A stretch of 64,000 bases of DNA from Microbulbifer harenosus (GTDB lineage Bacteria > Pseudomonadota > Gammaproteobacteria > Pseudomonadales > Cellvibrionaceae), in assembly GCF_005771435.1 (NCBI RefSeq), contig NZ_VANI01000001.1:1-64000 (forward strand). The letters run 5' to 3'. This document shows positions 48,355-58,102 of the stretch, one piece after another. Each line of letters starts with the position of its first letter. Positions within the stretch are counted from its first letter, which is position 1. A program made the position numbers and the translations under genes. The notes under the pieces were generated by a model. The model worked only from the letters and a program-made list of their open reading frames with translations. It was not told the DNA's origin and did not search any database.

Positions 48355-51057
48355 TTAACCGACAGCGACGGCCAAGTTGGTGGTCAGCAGTGCGGAGATT
48401 TCCGGTTTGCAGGAACCGCAGTTGGTGCCGCAGCCCAGCAATTCACCGAGTTCCTCCACCGATGCCGCACCTTCGGCGATGGCGATTTCGATTTCCTTGC
48501 GGGACACCTGCAGGCAGGTACAAACCATCTGCGCGCCGGCAGGCACGTCGTGCAACAGCTTGGCCGGCGCATCCGGCAGGGGTTGTTGCAGGGCGTTTTC
48601 CAACGTTTTCCGGTCGGGCAGGGACTGCCATTCAGCGCTGGTGAACACCAGCAACTCCATCTGCTCACTGTGTAACAGCCAGCGTTCACCACTCGGCAAC
48701 TGCAGGCGTTTGCGGTTGAGCTGCTGACCACTGAGGTTGAACAGCTTGTCTGCCATGGCCTGCCAGTCCGGCTGGGTTTTCAGGGCCAGCTCGAAGCGGT
48801 AGCCGCCGTCCACCGGTACCCGGTACCAATGCAGTATGGTGTCGAACAACTGTGCATCACCGGCCTGCAAGCGGGTATGCAGTTCCTCCGCAGCTTTGGT
48901 GCGCAGCAGCAGGCAGGCATAGCTGTGGGCACTGAGCGGTTCGATCTTGACTGCCACCTGTTTCAGTTCCGGCTGGCCGGAAAAGGGGTCGGTGAAGGGG
49001 ATGGCCAGCGCACTCACAGTAGCGTTGTGGGCAAGGCTGTCGCTCCAGTGAATGGGTGCAAACAGCTGGCCGGGTTTCTGGCTGGCGGTGACGCGGGCGC
49101 GCCCGAAGAACTGGCCTTTTTCGCTTTCCACGCGCACCAGCTGTGCATCTTCGATGCCGTACTTCCGCGCTTCCTGGGGGTGTATATGCAGCTCCGGCGC
49201 CTCGCTGTGATCCAGCAGCTTGCGCGCACGGCCGGTGCGGGTCATGGTGTGCCACTGGTCGCGCAGGCGGCCGCTGTTCAGTACCAGTGGATATTCGTCG
49301 CGGGTTTCCTGCTTTGGACACTGGGGATCAACGGCAATAAAACGCGCACGTCCATTGGGCGTAAAGAAGTCGCCATCACTGAACAATCGCGCGGTACCTT
49401 GCGGATTGGCGGCGTTGACCGGCCACTGCACCGGGGTAAAGTTGTCGTACTCCGCATCGCTGATATTCGCCAGTGCGGAAATATCGAATGCGCGTCGCAC
49501 CTGCTCGCGGTTGTTTTCAAATCCGGAAAGCGCCGCGTGTTCGCGGAAAATATCCGCAGCCGATGCGTAGTCGAAGGCCTCTGCAAAGCCGAGGCGGCTC
49601 GCCACATCGCAGATTATTTCCCAGTCGTGGCGCGCTTCCCCTGGCTTCGGCAGGAAACCTTTCTGACGGGAAATGCGGCGCTCGGAGTTGGTGACGGTAC
49701 CGGTCTTTTCCGCCCAAGTGGTTGCAGGCAGCAGCAGATCCGCGCAGCGCGCGGTATCCGTATCCGCCACGCAGTCGGATACGATCACCGTGGGGCAATT
49801 TTTCAGCGCCGCAGCCACACGGCGCGCGTCCGGCATGCTTACCGCGGGATTGGTGGCCATGATCCACACCGCTTTTACCTGGCCGCTCTCCACCGCATTG
49901 AACAGGTCTACCGCCTTGAGTCCTGGTCCTTTCGCCATATTGGCCGCATTCCAGAATCGGCCCACGCGCTCGACATTGTCTGCAGTGAAATCCATATGCG
50001 CGGCGAGCATATTCGCCAGCCCCCCCACCTCGCGCCCGCCCATGGCATTGGGCTGGCCGGTAATTGAGAAGGGGCCGCAACCGGGCTTGCCAATGCGTCC
50101 GGTAGCCAGATGGCAGTTGATAATGGAGTTGTTCTTGTCGGTCCCGGTGCTGGACTGGTTGACGCCCTGGGAATAGAAACTGATGGCTTTTTCCGTAGTG
50201 CGGAACAGCTCGTAGAATTCGAGCAACTGCTCCAGCTCCAGGCTGCAATACTCCGCCACCTTCTCCGGCGTCCACTCGGCCGCCGTATACAGGGCTTCGG
50301 TAAAGTTTTCCGTGTGGTTTTCAATAAACCCCTGATCCAGCGCACCGAACTCGGCAAGGTAGTGCAATAGCCCGTTGAACAGAGCCGCATCACTGCCCGG
50401 TGTAATCGCCAGATGCAGATCCGCCATCTCACTGGTGGCACTGCCGCGGGGATCGACGACGACGAGTTTCGACTTGGCCGCCTGCATACGCTGAAACAGG
50501 ATCGGATGGGTCCAGGCGGCGTTGGAGCCGATCAGCACCACCAACTCCGCTTCATCCAGATCCTCGTAATTACACGGCACCGCATCCGCGCCCAGCGCAC
50601 GCTTGTACGCCGCCACCGCGGACGACATGCACAGGCGCGAATTAGTATCCACATTCGCCGTGCCGATGAATCCCTTCATCAGCTTGTTGGCCACGTAATA
50701 ATCTTCCGTCAGCAACTGCCCGGAAAGATAAAAGGCCACCGAATCCGGCCCGTGTTCGTCGATGGTCTCACGCAGCTTCGACGCCGCAAAATCCAGCGCC
50801 GTATCCCAGTCGCAATCCACACCGTGCAGGCGTGGCTTCAACAGACGGCCGTGGTTGCCCAGGGTATCCGCCAGCGAAGAGCCCTTTACACACAGCTTGC
50901 CCTTGTTCGCCGGGTGCTGCTCATCGCCCTGGATGCGAACCACCTCCTCACCACCCGCCGACGTCATCTCCCGCGTCGCCGCGACACCGCAGCCCACGCC
51001 GCAGTAAGGACAGGTAGTGCAGGATCTGCGAGCGCTGAACAGTTCTGTTAAAGCCAT
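48355..51057 (-). CDS. nasA: Assimilatory nitrate reductase catalytic subunit
   Basis: A 900-residue NasA-type molybdoenzyme reducing nitrate to nitrite in the cytoplasm. The N-terminal 4Fe-4S site is TTCPYCGVGCGV (Cys about 14-21). The bis-MGD domains include LCMSSAVAAYKRALGADAVPCNYEDLDEAELVVLIGSNAAWTHPI and GPFSITGQPNAMGGREVGGLANML. The C-terminus carries a BFD-type 2Fe-2S domain (about 845-895: CTCLQVSRKEIEIAIAEGAASVEELGELLGCGTNCGSCKPEI). No signal peptide, as expected for assimilation. Last gene of nirB-nirD-nasA, 27 bases after nirD. Confidence 0.95.
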   Translation of the reverse strand: MALTELFSARRSCTTCPYCGVGCGVAATREMTSAGGEEVVRIQGDEQHPANKGKLCVKGSSLADTLGNHGRLLKPRLHGVDCDWDTALDFAASKLRETIDEHGPDSVAFYLSGQLLTEDYYVANKLMKGFIGTANVDTNSRLCMSSAVAAYKRALGADAVPCNYEDLDEAELVVLIGSNAAWTHPILFQRMQAAKSKLVVVDPRGSATSEMADLHLAITPGSDAALFNGLLHYLAEFGALDQGFIENHTENFTEALYTAAEWTPEKVAEYCSLELEQLLEFYELFRTTEKAISFYSQGVNQSSTGTDKNNSIINCHLATGRIGKPGCGPFSITGQPNAMGGREVGGLANMLAAHMDFTADNVERVGRFWNAANMAKGPGLKAVDLFNAVESGQVKAVWIMATNPAVSMPDARRVAAALKNCPTVIVSDCVADTDTARCADLLLPATTWAEKTGTVTNSERRISRQKGFLPKPGEARHDWEIICDVASRLGFAEAFDYASAADIFREHAALSGFENNREQVRRAFDISALANISDAEYDNFTPVQWPVNAANPQGTARLFSDGDFFTPNGRARFIAVDPQCPKQETRDEYPLVLNSGRLRDQWHTMTRTGRARKLLDHSEAPELHIHPQEARKYGIEDAQLVRVESEKGQFFGRARVTASQKPGQLFAPIHWSDSLAHNATVSALAIPFTDPFSGQPELKQVAVKIEPLSAHSYACLLLRTKAAEELHTRLQAGDAQLFDTILHWYRVPVDGGYRFELALKTQPDWQAMADKLFNLSGQQLNRKRLQLPSGERWLLHSEQMELLVFTSAEWQSLPDRKTLENALQQPLPDAPAKLLHDVPAGAQMVCTCLQVSRKEIEIAIAEGAASVEELGELLGCGTNCGSCKPEISALLTTNLAVAVG

Positions 51058-51084
51058 CGTCTACTGCTTATCTTTTAAAAGTTG

Positions 51085-51441
51085 TTATTGATCAACCTGA
51101 ATCAGCACATCGTCGCCTTCAAACGCGACCGGAAAAACCTCGAGTTTATACTCGGGCTTTTCCAGGCACTGACCGTCGCTCAGTCGGTAATGCTGCTTGT
51201 ACAGCGGCGACGCCACCGTCAGCTCACCGTCGATCTCCGCAACAATACCGCGGCCGATCACACCGGCATCGGCGATCGGGTCCCAGTTGTCGATGGCGTA
51301 CAGCTGGGGTTCCTGATCGGGTAAAAAAAACAGGGCAATCTGACGACCGCCCACAAGAGCGCACACTCCGGAATCGGCTACAAGATCTGATCGCTTGCAG
51401 ACATGCAGCCACTCGGCGCGGGTTATGGCAACTTCGCTCAT
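51085..51441 (-). CDS. nirD: Nitrite reductase small subunit
   Basis: NirD, 118 residues, a Rieske-fold subunit of assimilatory NADH-nitrite reductase. WLHVCKRSDLVADSGVCALVGGRQIALFFLPDQEPQLYAIDNWDPIADAGVIGRGIVAEIDGELTVASPLYKQHYRLSDGQCLE shows the fold. The Cys-His cluster ligands of true Rieske proteins are missing, which is normal for NirD. ATG 51441 has GGAG upstream. Between nirB and nasA. Confidence 0.94.
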   Translation of the reverse strand: MSEVAITRAEWLHVCKRSDLVADSGVCALVGGRQIALFFLPDQEPQLYAIDNWDPIADAGVIGRGIVAEIDGELTVASPLYKQHYRLSDGQCLEKPEYKLEVFPVAFEGDDVLIQVDQ

Positions 51442-51520
51442 TCTGGTTCTCCACATCTTGATGAAAGAGTAGGGTGGTGAAATTCTAAAAGTCTAAGTTC
51501 TGTTCCAGCTTCTGTGGGGC

Positions 51521-51547
51521 TGGATTCCGGCCTGCGCCGGAATGACG
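51521..51547. repeat. Short family-B-like repeat
   Basis: TTCCGG-CCTGCG-CCGGAA inside TGGATTCCGGCCTGCGCCGG + AATGACG: a single hairpin related to the family B half-element. Between nirD and family C copy 4. Confidence 0.6.
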
Positions 51548-51580
51548 AAAGGAATTAAAAACACTTTCGCACGGCGCGAA

Positions 51581-51691
51581 GGTGGAGTGCCGGGTGTGGG
51601 GTTTCAGGAGCGTCGCAAACAGGAAGTTTGCGCCGCAGCGCCCATGGATGGGTTCACAGCGGTCCTGAAACCCCACACCCGGTGCTCCACC
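51581..51691. repeat. Long palindromic repeat, family C, copy 4
   Basis: Outer arms 51581-51609 and 51663-51691 match at 27 of 29 positions; orientation as copy 3. It lies between nirB and nirD, so it would be transcribed within the nirB-nirD-nasA message. Confidence 0.88.
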
Positions 51692-51733
51692 GCCACCAAA
51701 CCCATTCAGAGCGGGCGGTGGCAGCGGGCTAAA

Positions 51734-54262
51734 TCAAGCCGGCTCACAAATCTTGACGATCTCCTCGCGGGTCGCCGGGCGGCGCTGCTCGCGCTCTTCC
51801 ACGAATACGATCTTCTCGTCCTTCGCATCGGTGTTCACAAACTGGCGGAAACGCTTCACCATCTCAGGGTCATTGATCGCAGTCTTCCACTCACACTGGT
51901 AAGTGCCCACCACATTGCCCATCTGACGCTCCAGTTCCTCAGCGAGCCCCAGGCTGTCCTCGATCACCACCTCGCGCAGGTAATCCAGGCCACCCTCCAG
52001 GTTCTCCAGCCACACCGAAGTCCGCTGCAACTTGTCCGCCGTGCGCACATAGAACATCAGAATCCGGTCGATATACTTGATCAGGGTTACATCATCCAGA
52101 TCCGTCGCAAACAGATCCGCATGGCGCGGACGCATACCGCCGTTGCCACACACATACAGGTTCCAACCCTTCTCGGTGGCGATCACCCCGATATCCTTGC
52201 TCTGCGCCTCCGCACACTCACGGGTACAACCGGACACCGCCATCTTGATCTTGTGCGGCGAACGCAGGCCCTTGTAGCGGTTCTCCACAGTCAGTGCCAT
52301 ACCCACACTGTCCTGCACGCCATAGCGACACCAGGTACTGCCCACACAGGACTTCACTGTACGCAGGGATTTGCCATACGCGTGGCCAGTCTCAAAGCCC
52401 GCATCCGTCAGCTCGCGCCAGATCTCCGGCAGCTCCTCCAGACGCGCACCGAACAGATCGATACGCTGGCCGCCGGTAATCTTGGTGTACAGGTCGTATT
52501 TCTTCGCTACCTGGCCCAGCACGATCAGCTTGTCCGGCGTGATCTCGCCGCCGGCGATGCGCGGAACAACGGAGTAGGTACCGTTCTTCTGCATATTCGC
52601 CATAAAGGTATCGTTGGTATCCTGCAGGCCCACATGCGGTTTCTTGTGGATATGTTCATTCCACAGCGACGCGAAAATGGAGCCGGCGGTGGGCTTGCAA
52701 ATTTCACAGCCCTTACCGCGGCCGTGCTTGTGCAGCAGCTCGTCGAAGGTCTTGATTTCCTCCACCTGCACCATGTGGAAAATCTGCTGGCGGGTATAGG
52801 GGAAGTGCGGGCACAGATCGTTATTGACCTCGACGCCCAGCGCCGCCAGCTCCGCGTCCACCACATTTTTCAGCAGCGCGGAACAGCCGCCACAGCCGGT
52901 GCCTGCCTTGGTGCAGTCTTTCACTTCGCCCACGGAACAGCAGCCGCCCTGCACCGCACCGATAATGTCGCCCTTGCTCACGTTGTGGCAGGAACAGATG
53001 GTCGCGGTGTCCGGCAGTGCGCCCGCGCCGAGGGTCGGTTTGGCACCGTCCAGCGCCGGCAGGATCAGTTGCTCCGGGTGTTCCGGCAGATCCATATCGT
53101 TCAGGTGGTATTGCAGCAGGGTGTCGTAATCCCCGGTGTCGCCCACCAGCACTGCGCCGCGCAGTTTCTTGCCCGCGCGGTCGGTGATCATGCGTTTGTA
53201 CACACCGGTCTGCTCGTCCACAAAGGTGATCGCGGCGGAACCTTCGGTGCGGCCGTGGGCATCGCCGATAGAGCCCACTTCCACACCCAGCAGCTTCAGC
53301 TTGGTGCTCATGTCGGCGCCGTTGAACTCAGCTGCCTCGCCGCACAGCAGGGATACCGTGGTGCGGGCCATGGAGTAACCCGGTGCGACCAGGCCGAAGA
53401 TGCGGTTGTCGAACAGGGCACACTCGCCGATGGCAAAAATGTTCTTGTCGGAGGTGCGGCAGTGGTTGTCGATCACAATTCCGCCGCGCTCGCCGAGTGT
53501 AATACCGGCGGAGCGTGCCAGGTTGTCTTCCGGGCGGATACCGGCGGAGAACACGATCAGGTCGGCGATGAGTTCTTCATCACCCTTGAACTGCATGCGC
53601 AGGCGACCGCCGTCCACTTCCTCAATCAGTTCGGTGGCGGTACTGGTGTGTACGGTAACGCCCAGCTCCTCGATTTTTTCCCGCAGCAGTTTCGAACCGC
53701 CTTCATCCAGCTGCACGGACATCAGGCCGGGGGCAAACTCCACCACGTGGGCTTCTAGGCCCAGTTGCTTCAGGGCGTTGGCGGCTTCGAGGCCCAAAAG
53801 GCCACCGCCCACCACCACGCCGACCTTGCCGTTTTTGGCGGCGGCCTGGATCTTGTCGAGGTCTTCCAGGGTGCGGTAAACGAAGCATTTTTCGTGCTCG
53901 TGACCTGGGATTGGTGGGACAAAGGGATAGGAGCCGGTGGCCAGTATCAGATGATCGTAGGCTTCGGACGCACCGCTGGCGGAGGTGACGATTTTATTTT
54001 CGCGATCGATGCTCACCGCGGTGTCGTTCAGACGCAGGTCGTAACCCCACTCGCGGTACTGTTCCACCTTGCCCATGGCCAGGTCATCCGCGGTGCGGCC
54101 GCCGAAGTATTCGGACAGGTGTACCCGGTCGTAGGCGGGGCGGGGTTCGGCGCAGAACACCAGCACGTCGAACATTGCACGCTCGGGGCGGTTCGCCAGT
54201 TGTTCCAGGAAGTGGTGACCCACCATGCCGTTGCCGATGACGACGATTTTTTGCTTAACCAT
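51734..54262 (-). CDS. nirB: NADH-dependent nitrite reductase large subunit
   Basis: NirB, 842 residues, reduces nitrite to ammonium. FAD/NADH domains at the start (KIVVIGNGMVGHHFLEQL; VGVVVGGGLLGLEAANAL). A BFD-type 2Fe-2S domain (TICSCHNVSKGDIIGAVQGGCCSVGEVKDCTKAGTGCGGCSALL) with a further Cys-rich segment. The sirohaem/4Fe-4S domain has CVGSTWCRYGVQDS and SGCTRECAEAQSKD. ATG 54262 (MVKQKIVVIG) is the natural start. Heads nirB-nirD-nasA and is preceded by a sigma-54-like promoter. Confidence 0.96.
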   Translation of the reverse strand: MVKQKIVVIGNGMVGHHFLEQLANRPERAMFDVLVFCAEPRPAYDRVHLSEYFGGRTADDLAMGKVEQYREWGYDLRLNDTAVSIDRENKIVTSASGASEAYDHLILATGSYPFVPPIPGHEHEKCFVYRTLEDLDKIQAAAKNGKVGVVVGGGLLGLEAANALKQLGLEAHVVEFAPGLMSVQLDEGGSKLLREKIEELGVTVHTSTATELIEEVDGGRLRMQFKGDEELIADLIVFSAGIRPEDNLARSAGITLGERGGIVIDNHCRTSDKNIFAIGECALFDNRIFGLVAPGYSMARTTVSLLCGEAAEFNGADMSTKLKLLGVEVGSIGDAHGRTEGSAAITFVDEQTGVYKRMITDRAGKKLRGAVLVGDTGDYDTLLQYHLNDMDLPEHPEQLILPALDGAKPTLGAGALPDTATICSCHNVSKGDIIGAVQGGCCSVGEVKDCTKAGTGCGGCSALLKNVVDAELAALGVEVNNDLCPHFPYTRQQIFHMVQVEEIKTFDELLHKHGRGKGCEICKPTAGSIFASLWNEHIHKKPHVGLQDTNDTFMANMQKNGTYSVVPRIAGGEITPDKLIVLGQVAKKYDLYTKITGGQRIDLFGARLEELPEIWRELTDAGFETGHAYGKSLRTVKSCVGSTWCRYGVQDSVGMALTVENRYKGLRSPHKIKMAVSGCTRECAEAQSKDIGVIATEKGWNLYVCGNGGMRPRHADLFATDLDDVTLIKYIDRILMFYVRTADKLQRTSVWLENLEGGLDYLREVVIEDSLGLAEELERQMGNVVGTYQCEWKTAINDPEMVKRFRQFVNTDAKDEKIVFVEEREQRRPATREEIVKICEPA

Positions 54263-54401
54263 AATCTCTGCCGTTTTAACCTGAGTGCTTCGGCAGGAGG
54301 GGGGGAGCTTGGTGGGATCGGGTCGCACGGCTGCCCCTCTTCTGTCGAAGAGTGTCAGGCGCCGTTGCCTTGCTGAAAAGTTTCGGATTGTGACTAAAAG
54401 T

Positions 54402-54418
54402 ATTCAATCTCTGTGCCA
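54402..54418 (-). promoter_or_regulatory. Sigma-54-like promoter of nirB-nirD-nasA
   Basis: On the minus strand TGGCAC (54418-54413), 5 bases, then TTGAAT (54407-54402). Spacing equals the sigma-54 -24/-12 consensus TGGCAC-N5-TTGCW, with A in place of C in the -12 GC. The same sequence recurs before the transporter genes (59982-59998). It is 140 bases upstream of nirB. Confidence 0.6.
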
Positions 54419-54710
54419 ACTTGTTGAGATGGCGCAGGTGGTGAGGAAACCACAGGGTTTGTGCGGGTTATTGGCGATTTTGCATGTCGGGGTGGTGCAA
54501 CTTGGTGCGCGACGGCCGGTTGCGCACCAATGCGGGGCCTTTGGGTTGATTGCCCAACCTACGGGTCGCGACTATTGTAGGAGCCAGCCTTGCTGGCGAA
54601 GCGATGATGCTTATTGGCAGCGCGGTTATTCGCCAGCAGGCTGGCTCCTACAGGGTGCCGCCTCGTCACTCTTTAGTTTCAGAGCGGATTTGCGCGCGCC
54701 GAAATTTGGA
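54419..54710. other. Region between kinase gene and nirB promoter
   Basis: No gene. It holds a perfect inverted repeat TTGGTGCGC (54502-54510) / GCGCACCAA (54522-54530), either an activator site (NtrC sites read TGCACC-N5-GGTGCA, a related pattern) or a terminator for the kinase gene, and the family A repeat at 54576-54652. Confidence 0.45.
54576..54652. repeat. REP-like palindromic repeat, family A, copy 4
   Basis: TGTAGGAGCCAGCCTTGCTGG and CCAGCAGGCTGGCTCCTACA arms, each with CGAA/TTCG inside. The stem differs from copies 1-3 (CCAGC for CCTGC) on both sides, keeping the pairing. Confidence 0.82.
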
Positions 54711-56459
54711 TCACAAGAAATACAGCAGGTGCGAGAGAATCGCCAGCACCGCCACCGTCTGCCAGAACAACAGCGGATTGCGCTCTATCAAGGGCGGTTT
54801 CTCCACACTGGCGAAGCGCACATTGGGCGTGCTGAGATCGTGCACAAATTCCGACAGTGCCGGGTAGCGGCTTTTCGGGTCTGGTGAGCAGGCCTTGCGC
54901 AGTGCGCCGTCGATCCAGTCGGGAATATCGTCACGGTGCTGGCGCGCACTGATGTAGCGCATGCCCGCGTAATTTTTCAGCTGGTAGTGGTTACTGCCGA
55001 AGCGCTCTTTATACGGGTACTCGCCGGTAAGCATTTCGTAGGCGATGACCCCGAGGGAGAAAATATCCGAGCGATGGCTGGCGCCGTCGCCCACAAAATA
55101 CTCCGGCGCGCAGTAATTCTTGCTGCCGGGCGGCGCGCTGTCCTGATAGCGCAGCAGTTCCTGCAGTCCCGCTGCATTGGCACCACCCAGGTCGATCAGC
55201 TTCAGGCGCCCAGAGGAGTCCACCATTATGTTTTCCGGCTTCAGATCACCGTGCACGATCTCCAGCCTCTGCAGCCGGCGCAGCGCGCTCACCAGCTGCC
55301 CCACCAGATTGCGCACCTGATCCAGTGGCGGCTTCGGGTGCAGCTGCATCCACTGCCGCAAATTCTGTCCGTCCACATACTCCATCACGTGATAGAGAAA
55401 CCGGCGCTCCTTCTTCGGCGGAAATACCTTGACGATGGCCGGGTGATCCAGCCGGCGCCCGGTCCACTCCTCGGCGATAAAGCGCTCGATATAGGCCGGG
55501 TCGTCAATGAAATTTTCCGATGGCGCCTTCAGTGCGCACAGGATGCCGCTGTCCAGATCCCGCACCAGATACAGATAACTGCGACTGCTCGCGTGCAGTT
55601 CCTGCAGCACCTCATAGCCATCGATCCTGTTGCCCGGCTGCAGCGGAGGTGGGAAGGGCAGCTGGCCGGCAGTCAGCATCAGATCGTCGGATTCCAGTGC
55701 TTCCAGCACATTCACCCGGCACAACGCCAGGCTCAAATTGTCCTTGCTGCCGTTATCCAGCGCCGCCGCAATCAGCGGCTGCGCCGCCTCCAACTGATGT
55801 TGCTCCAGCAACGTCGCGAACTGCGGCAGCGGCAAAAAATCGTGGATGCCGTCGGTCGTCACACAGAACAAGTCGCCCGCTTCCAGCGGCTCCTGCCGGT
55901 AATCCACCTCGATATGCGCATCCATCCCCAGCGCGCGACTCAGAAACGTCTTGTCCGGCCCCAGCGTGCGACTGTGATCCCGCGTCAAACATTCCAGATT
56001 CCCGTTACGCAGACGGTAAATCCGCGAATCCCCGATATGGATCAGATGCGCCGTCGACCCCTTCAACACCACCGCTGAAAACGTCGTAAGCCACCCGCGT
56101 TGAATCTCATCCGCACCGCCGCTCTGGCGATACAGCCAACCATTCAGCGCGTGCAACACCCGCGCCGCCGCCTGCTTCACCGACCAGGAATCCGGCGTAC
56201 TGTAATAGTCGGAAATAAACCCACTCACCGCCGCCCGCGCCGCCGCGCCCCCGGCCTCCGCACTCCCCACGCCATCTGCAATCGCCGCCAGCGAACCGCG
56301 GTACCGCAACTCGCTCCCGCTCGCCCGATACACCGCCACCGCATCGTCGTTGTATGCGCGCTGGCCGCACTCGGTGGCGGTGGCAAATTCCAGTTTTTCG
56401 GAATTGGATGCCGCAATATCGGAATCAGGCACAGTGATGGTTTCGCAGGTGGTGTTCAA
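54711..56459 (-). CDS. PP2C phosphatase-Ser/Thr kinase fusion in the nitrate cluster
   Basis: A 582-residue protein joining two opposing signalling activities. Residues about 20-255 form a PP2C-type phosphatase (ECGQRAYNDDAVAVY, AAIADGVGSAEAGGAAA, LIHIGDSRIYRLRNGNLECLTRDHS, VTTDGIHDF, GSKDNLSLALC). Residues about 275-545 form a Hanks-type kinase (YLYLVRDLDSGILCALKAP, catalytic loop IVHGDLKPENIMV, DLGG for DFG, and CAPEYF). A C-terminal membrane helix (LLFWQTVAVLAILSHLLYFL) anchors it. A like gene sits between the nitrate transporter and nirB in Pseudomonas (PA1782 as I recall). Its role in nitrate assimilation is unknown. Confidence 0.9.
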   Translation of the reverse strand: MNTTCETITVPDSDIAASNSEKLEFATATECGQRAYNDDAVAVYRASGSELRYRGSLAAIADGVGSAEAGGAAARAAVSGFISDYYSTPDSWSVKQAAARVLHALNGWLYRQSGGADEIQRGWLTTFSAVVLKGSTAHLIHIGDSRIYRLRNGNLECLTRDHSRTLGPDKTFLSRALGMDAHIEVDYRQEPLEAGDLFCVTTDGIHDFLPLPQFATLLEQHQLEAAQPLIAAALDNGSKDNLSLALCRVNVLEALESDDLMLTAGQLPFPPPLQPGNRIDGYEVLQELHASSRSYLYLVRDLDSGILCALKAPSENFIDDPAYIERFIAEEWTGRRLDHPAIVKVFPPKKERRFLYHVMEYVDGQNLRQWMQLHPKPPLDQVRNLVGQLVSALRRLQRLEIVHGDLKPENIMVDSSGRLKLIDLGGANAAGLQELLRYQDSAPPGSKNYCAPEYFVGDGASHRSDIFSLGVIAYEMLTGEYPYKERFGSNHYQLKNYAGMRYISARQHRDDIPDWIDGALRKACSPDPKSRYPALSEFVHDLSTPNVRFASVEKPPLIERNPLLFWQTVAVLAILSHLLYFL

Positions 56460-56476
56460 AGTGGTTGGCCTTCTTT

Positions 56477-56544
56477 CGTCATTCCGGGCCTGACCCGGAA
56501 TCCATAGCTACGAAGCTGGATGCCGGATCAAGTCCGGCATGACG
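56477..56544. repeat. Dispersed palindromic repeat, family B, copy 3
   Basis: CGTCATTCCGGGCCTGACCC at left and AAGTCCGGCATGACG at right, between the second transporter gene and the kinase gene. Confidence 0.82.
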
Positions 56545-56592
56545 ACTTTTGTAGAGCGCGTAGTTGAGCCGGATCACAACAAATCCAGTGGA

Positions 56593-58071
56593 TCAGGCCA
56601 CGTCGATCAGTGAAACACTGCCGTCAGGCATGACTTCTGCCATCTGGCCTTCCGGTTCCTCCAGGAACAGCAGCGTAACAAATCCAAGTACCGCTGTGCC
56701 CGCAATCACCAGGAAAAACGTCTGGTAAGAAACCATACTCAAAACAGTCAGGTAAAACACCGCGCCTACATTCCCGTAAGCCCCTGTCATCCCCGCAATT
56801 TGACCCGTCAGGCGACGTTTGATCAGCGGCACCACCGCAAACACCGCACCTTCACCAGACTGCACAAAGAAAGAGCACGCCATCGCCGCTGCCACCGCCA
56901 GATACAGTGGCCACTGTGCATCGATCATGCTCATCGTCAGATAACCCAGCGCCAGCCCCGCCGTCAGAATCAGCAACGTACTCTTGCGCCCGAAGCGATC
57001 ACTGATCAGTCCACCCGCCGGGCGCGACATCAGATTCATAAACGCATAAGCCGAAGCCAGCAGGCCCGCCTTCACCGGATCCAGCGTAAACGTCTCCGAG
57101 AAAAACAGCGGCAACATCGAAACCACCGCCAGCTCCGAGCCGAAAGTGGCAAAGTAAAGAATATTCAGCACCGCCACCTGTTTGAACTGATAGCGATGGA
57201 TCGGCTCCGGCAGTTTCACGAAAATTTCGCGGTTGATTTCGTAGCACTTTTTCGCATCAAACACATACAGCGCCGCCAGCGCCAGATAGATCGCGACCGC
57301 CACCGGCTGCGACAGCATACTCACGCCCTGGGGGGAGAGCTTCCAGGTCAGCAGCGCCAGCGCCGCATACATCGGCACCTTCATGATCAGCAGCAGCACG
57401 AAATCGGATGGGCTGGAAACCTCCATGCCGCCGATTTTTTTCGGTTTGAAATAGGTACCACCCTTCGGGGTATCGGTCACCGAGCGGTAGTAGATCACGC
57501 TGTATACCAGCGCAATGACGCCAGTGATGCCGATGGCATAGCGCCAACCCTCTTGTCCTGGAGAGTCACCGCCGACCAGCAGTGCAATCGTGGGCAGGGT
57601 CATGGCCGCCGCGGCAGAACCAAAGTTGCCCCAGCCGCCATAGATGCCCTCGGCCGTGCCCAGCTGTTTGGCCGGGAACCACTCGGACACCATGCGGATA
57701 CCCACCACGAATCCGGCGCCGATAAAGCCCAGCAGAAAACGGCCGATGGCCGCCGCAGTAAAGCTGTCGGCCAGCGCAAAAATAAAGCAAGGTACACTGC
57801 CGATGGCCAGCAGCAGCGAATAGGTCAGGCGCGGACCGTATTTGTCGGTCAGCATGCCGATGATCACCCGCGCCGGAATCGTCAGCGCTACGTTCAGGAT
57901 CAGCAGCGTTTTCACCTGCTCGGACGTGAGCGACAGACTGTCGGCAATCGCCATCAGCAGCGGTGCGTGGTTGAACCAGGCGAAGAACGTAATAAAGAAC
58001 GCAATCCAGGTCAGGTGCAGCACCCGGATTTTTCCCGTGAAGGAAAACAGATTCAAAGAATCGGAAGACAT
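56593..58071 (-). CDS. NNP-family nitrate/nitrite transporter (second copy)
   Basis: A 492-residue major-facilitator protein of the nitrate/nitrite porter family with about twelve helices. Family signatures: [93 protein letters not shown], and [42 protein letters not shown]. The first half resembles NarK/NasA. Closely similar along its length to the gene at 58256-59734, so a tandem duplicate. Brings nitrate to NasA. Confidence 0.93.
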   Translation of the reverse strand: MSSDSLNLFSFTGKIRVLHLTWIAFFITFFAWFNHAPLLMAIADSLSLTSEQVKTLLILNVALTIPARVIIGMLTDKYGPRLTYSLLLAIGSVPCFIFALADSFTAAAIGRFLLGFIGAGFVVGIRMVSEWFPAKQLGTAEGIYGGWGNFGSAAAAMTLPTIALLVGGDSPGQEGWRYAIGITGVIALVYSVIYYRSVTDTPKGGTYFKPKKIGGMEVSSPSDFVLLLIMKVPMYAALALLTWKLSPQGVSMLSQPVAVAIYLALAALYVFDAKKCYEINREIFVKLPEPIHRYQFKQVAVLNILYFATFGSELAVVSMLPLFFSETFTLDPVKAGLLASAYAFMNLMSRPAGGLISDRFGRKSTLLILTAGLALGYLTMSMIDAQWPLYLAVAAAMACSFFVQSGEGAVFAVVPLIKRRLTGQIAGMTGAYGNVGAVFYLTVLSMVSYQTFFLVIAGTAVLGFVTLLFLEEPEGQMAEVMPDGSVSLIDVA

Positions 58072-58102
58072 GGTTGTATCCCATTTTTAAATGAAACTTT
58101 TA

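Noticed and set aside
51542-53758. A 738-codon frame antisense to nirB, entering family C copy 4
   Set aside because: nirB is unmistakable on the other strand and the frame has no domain pattern.
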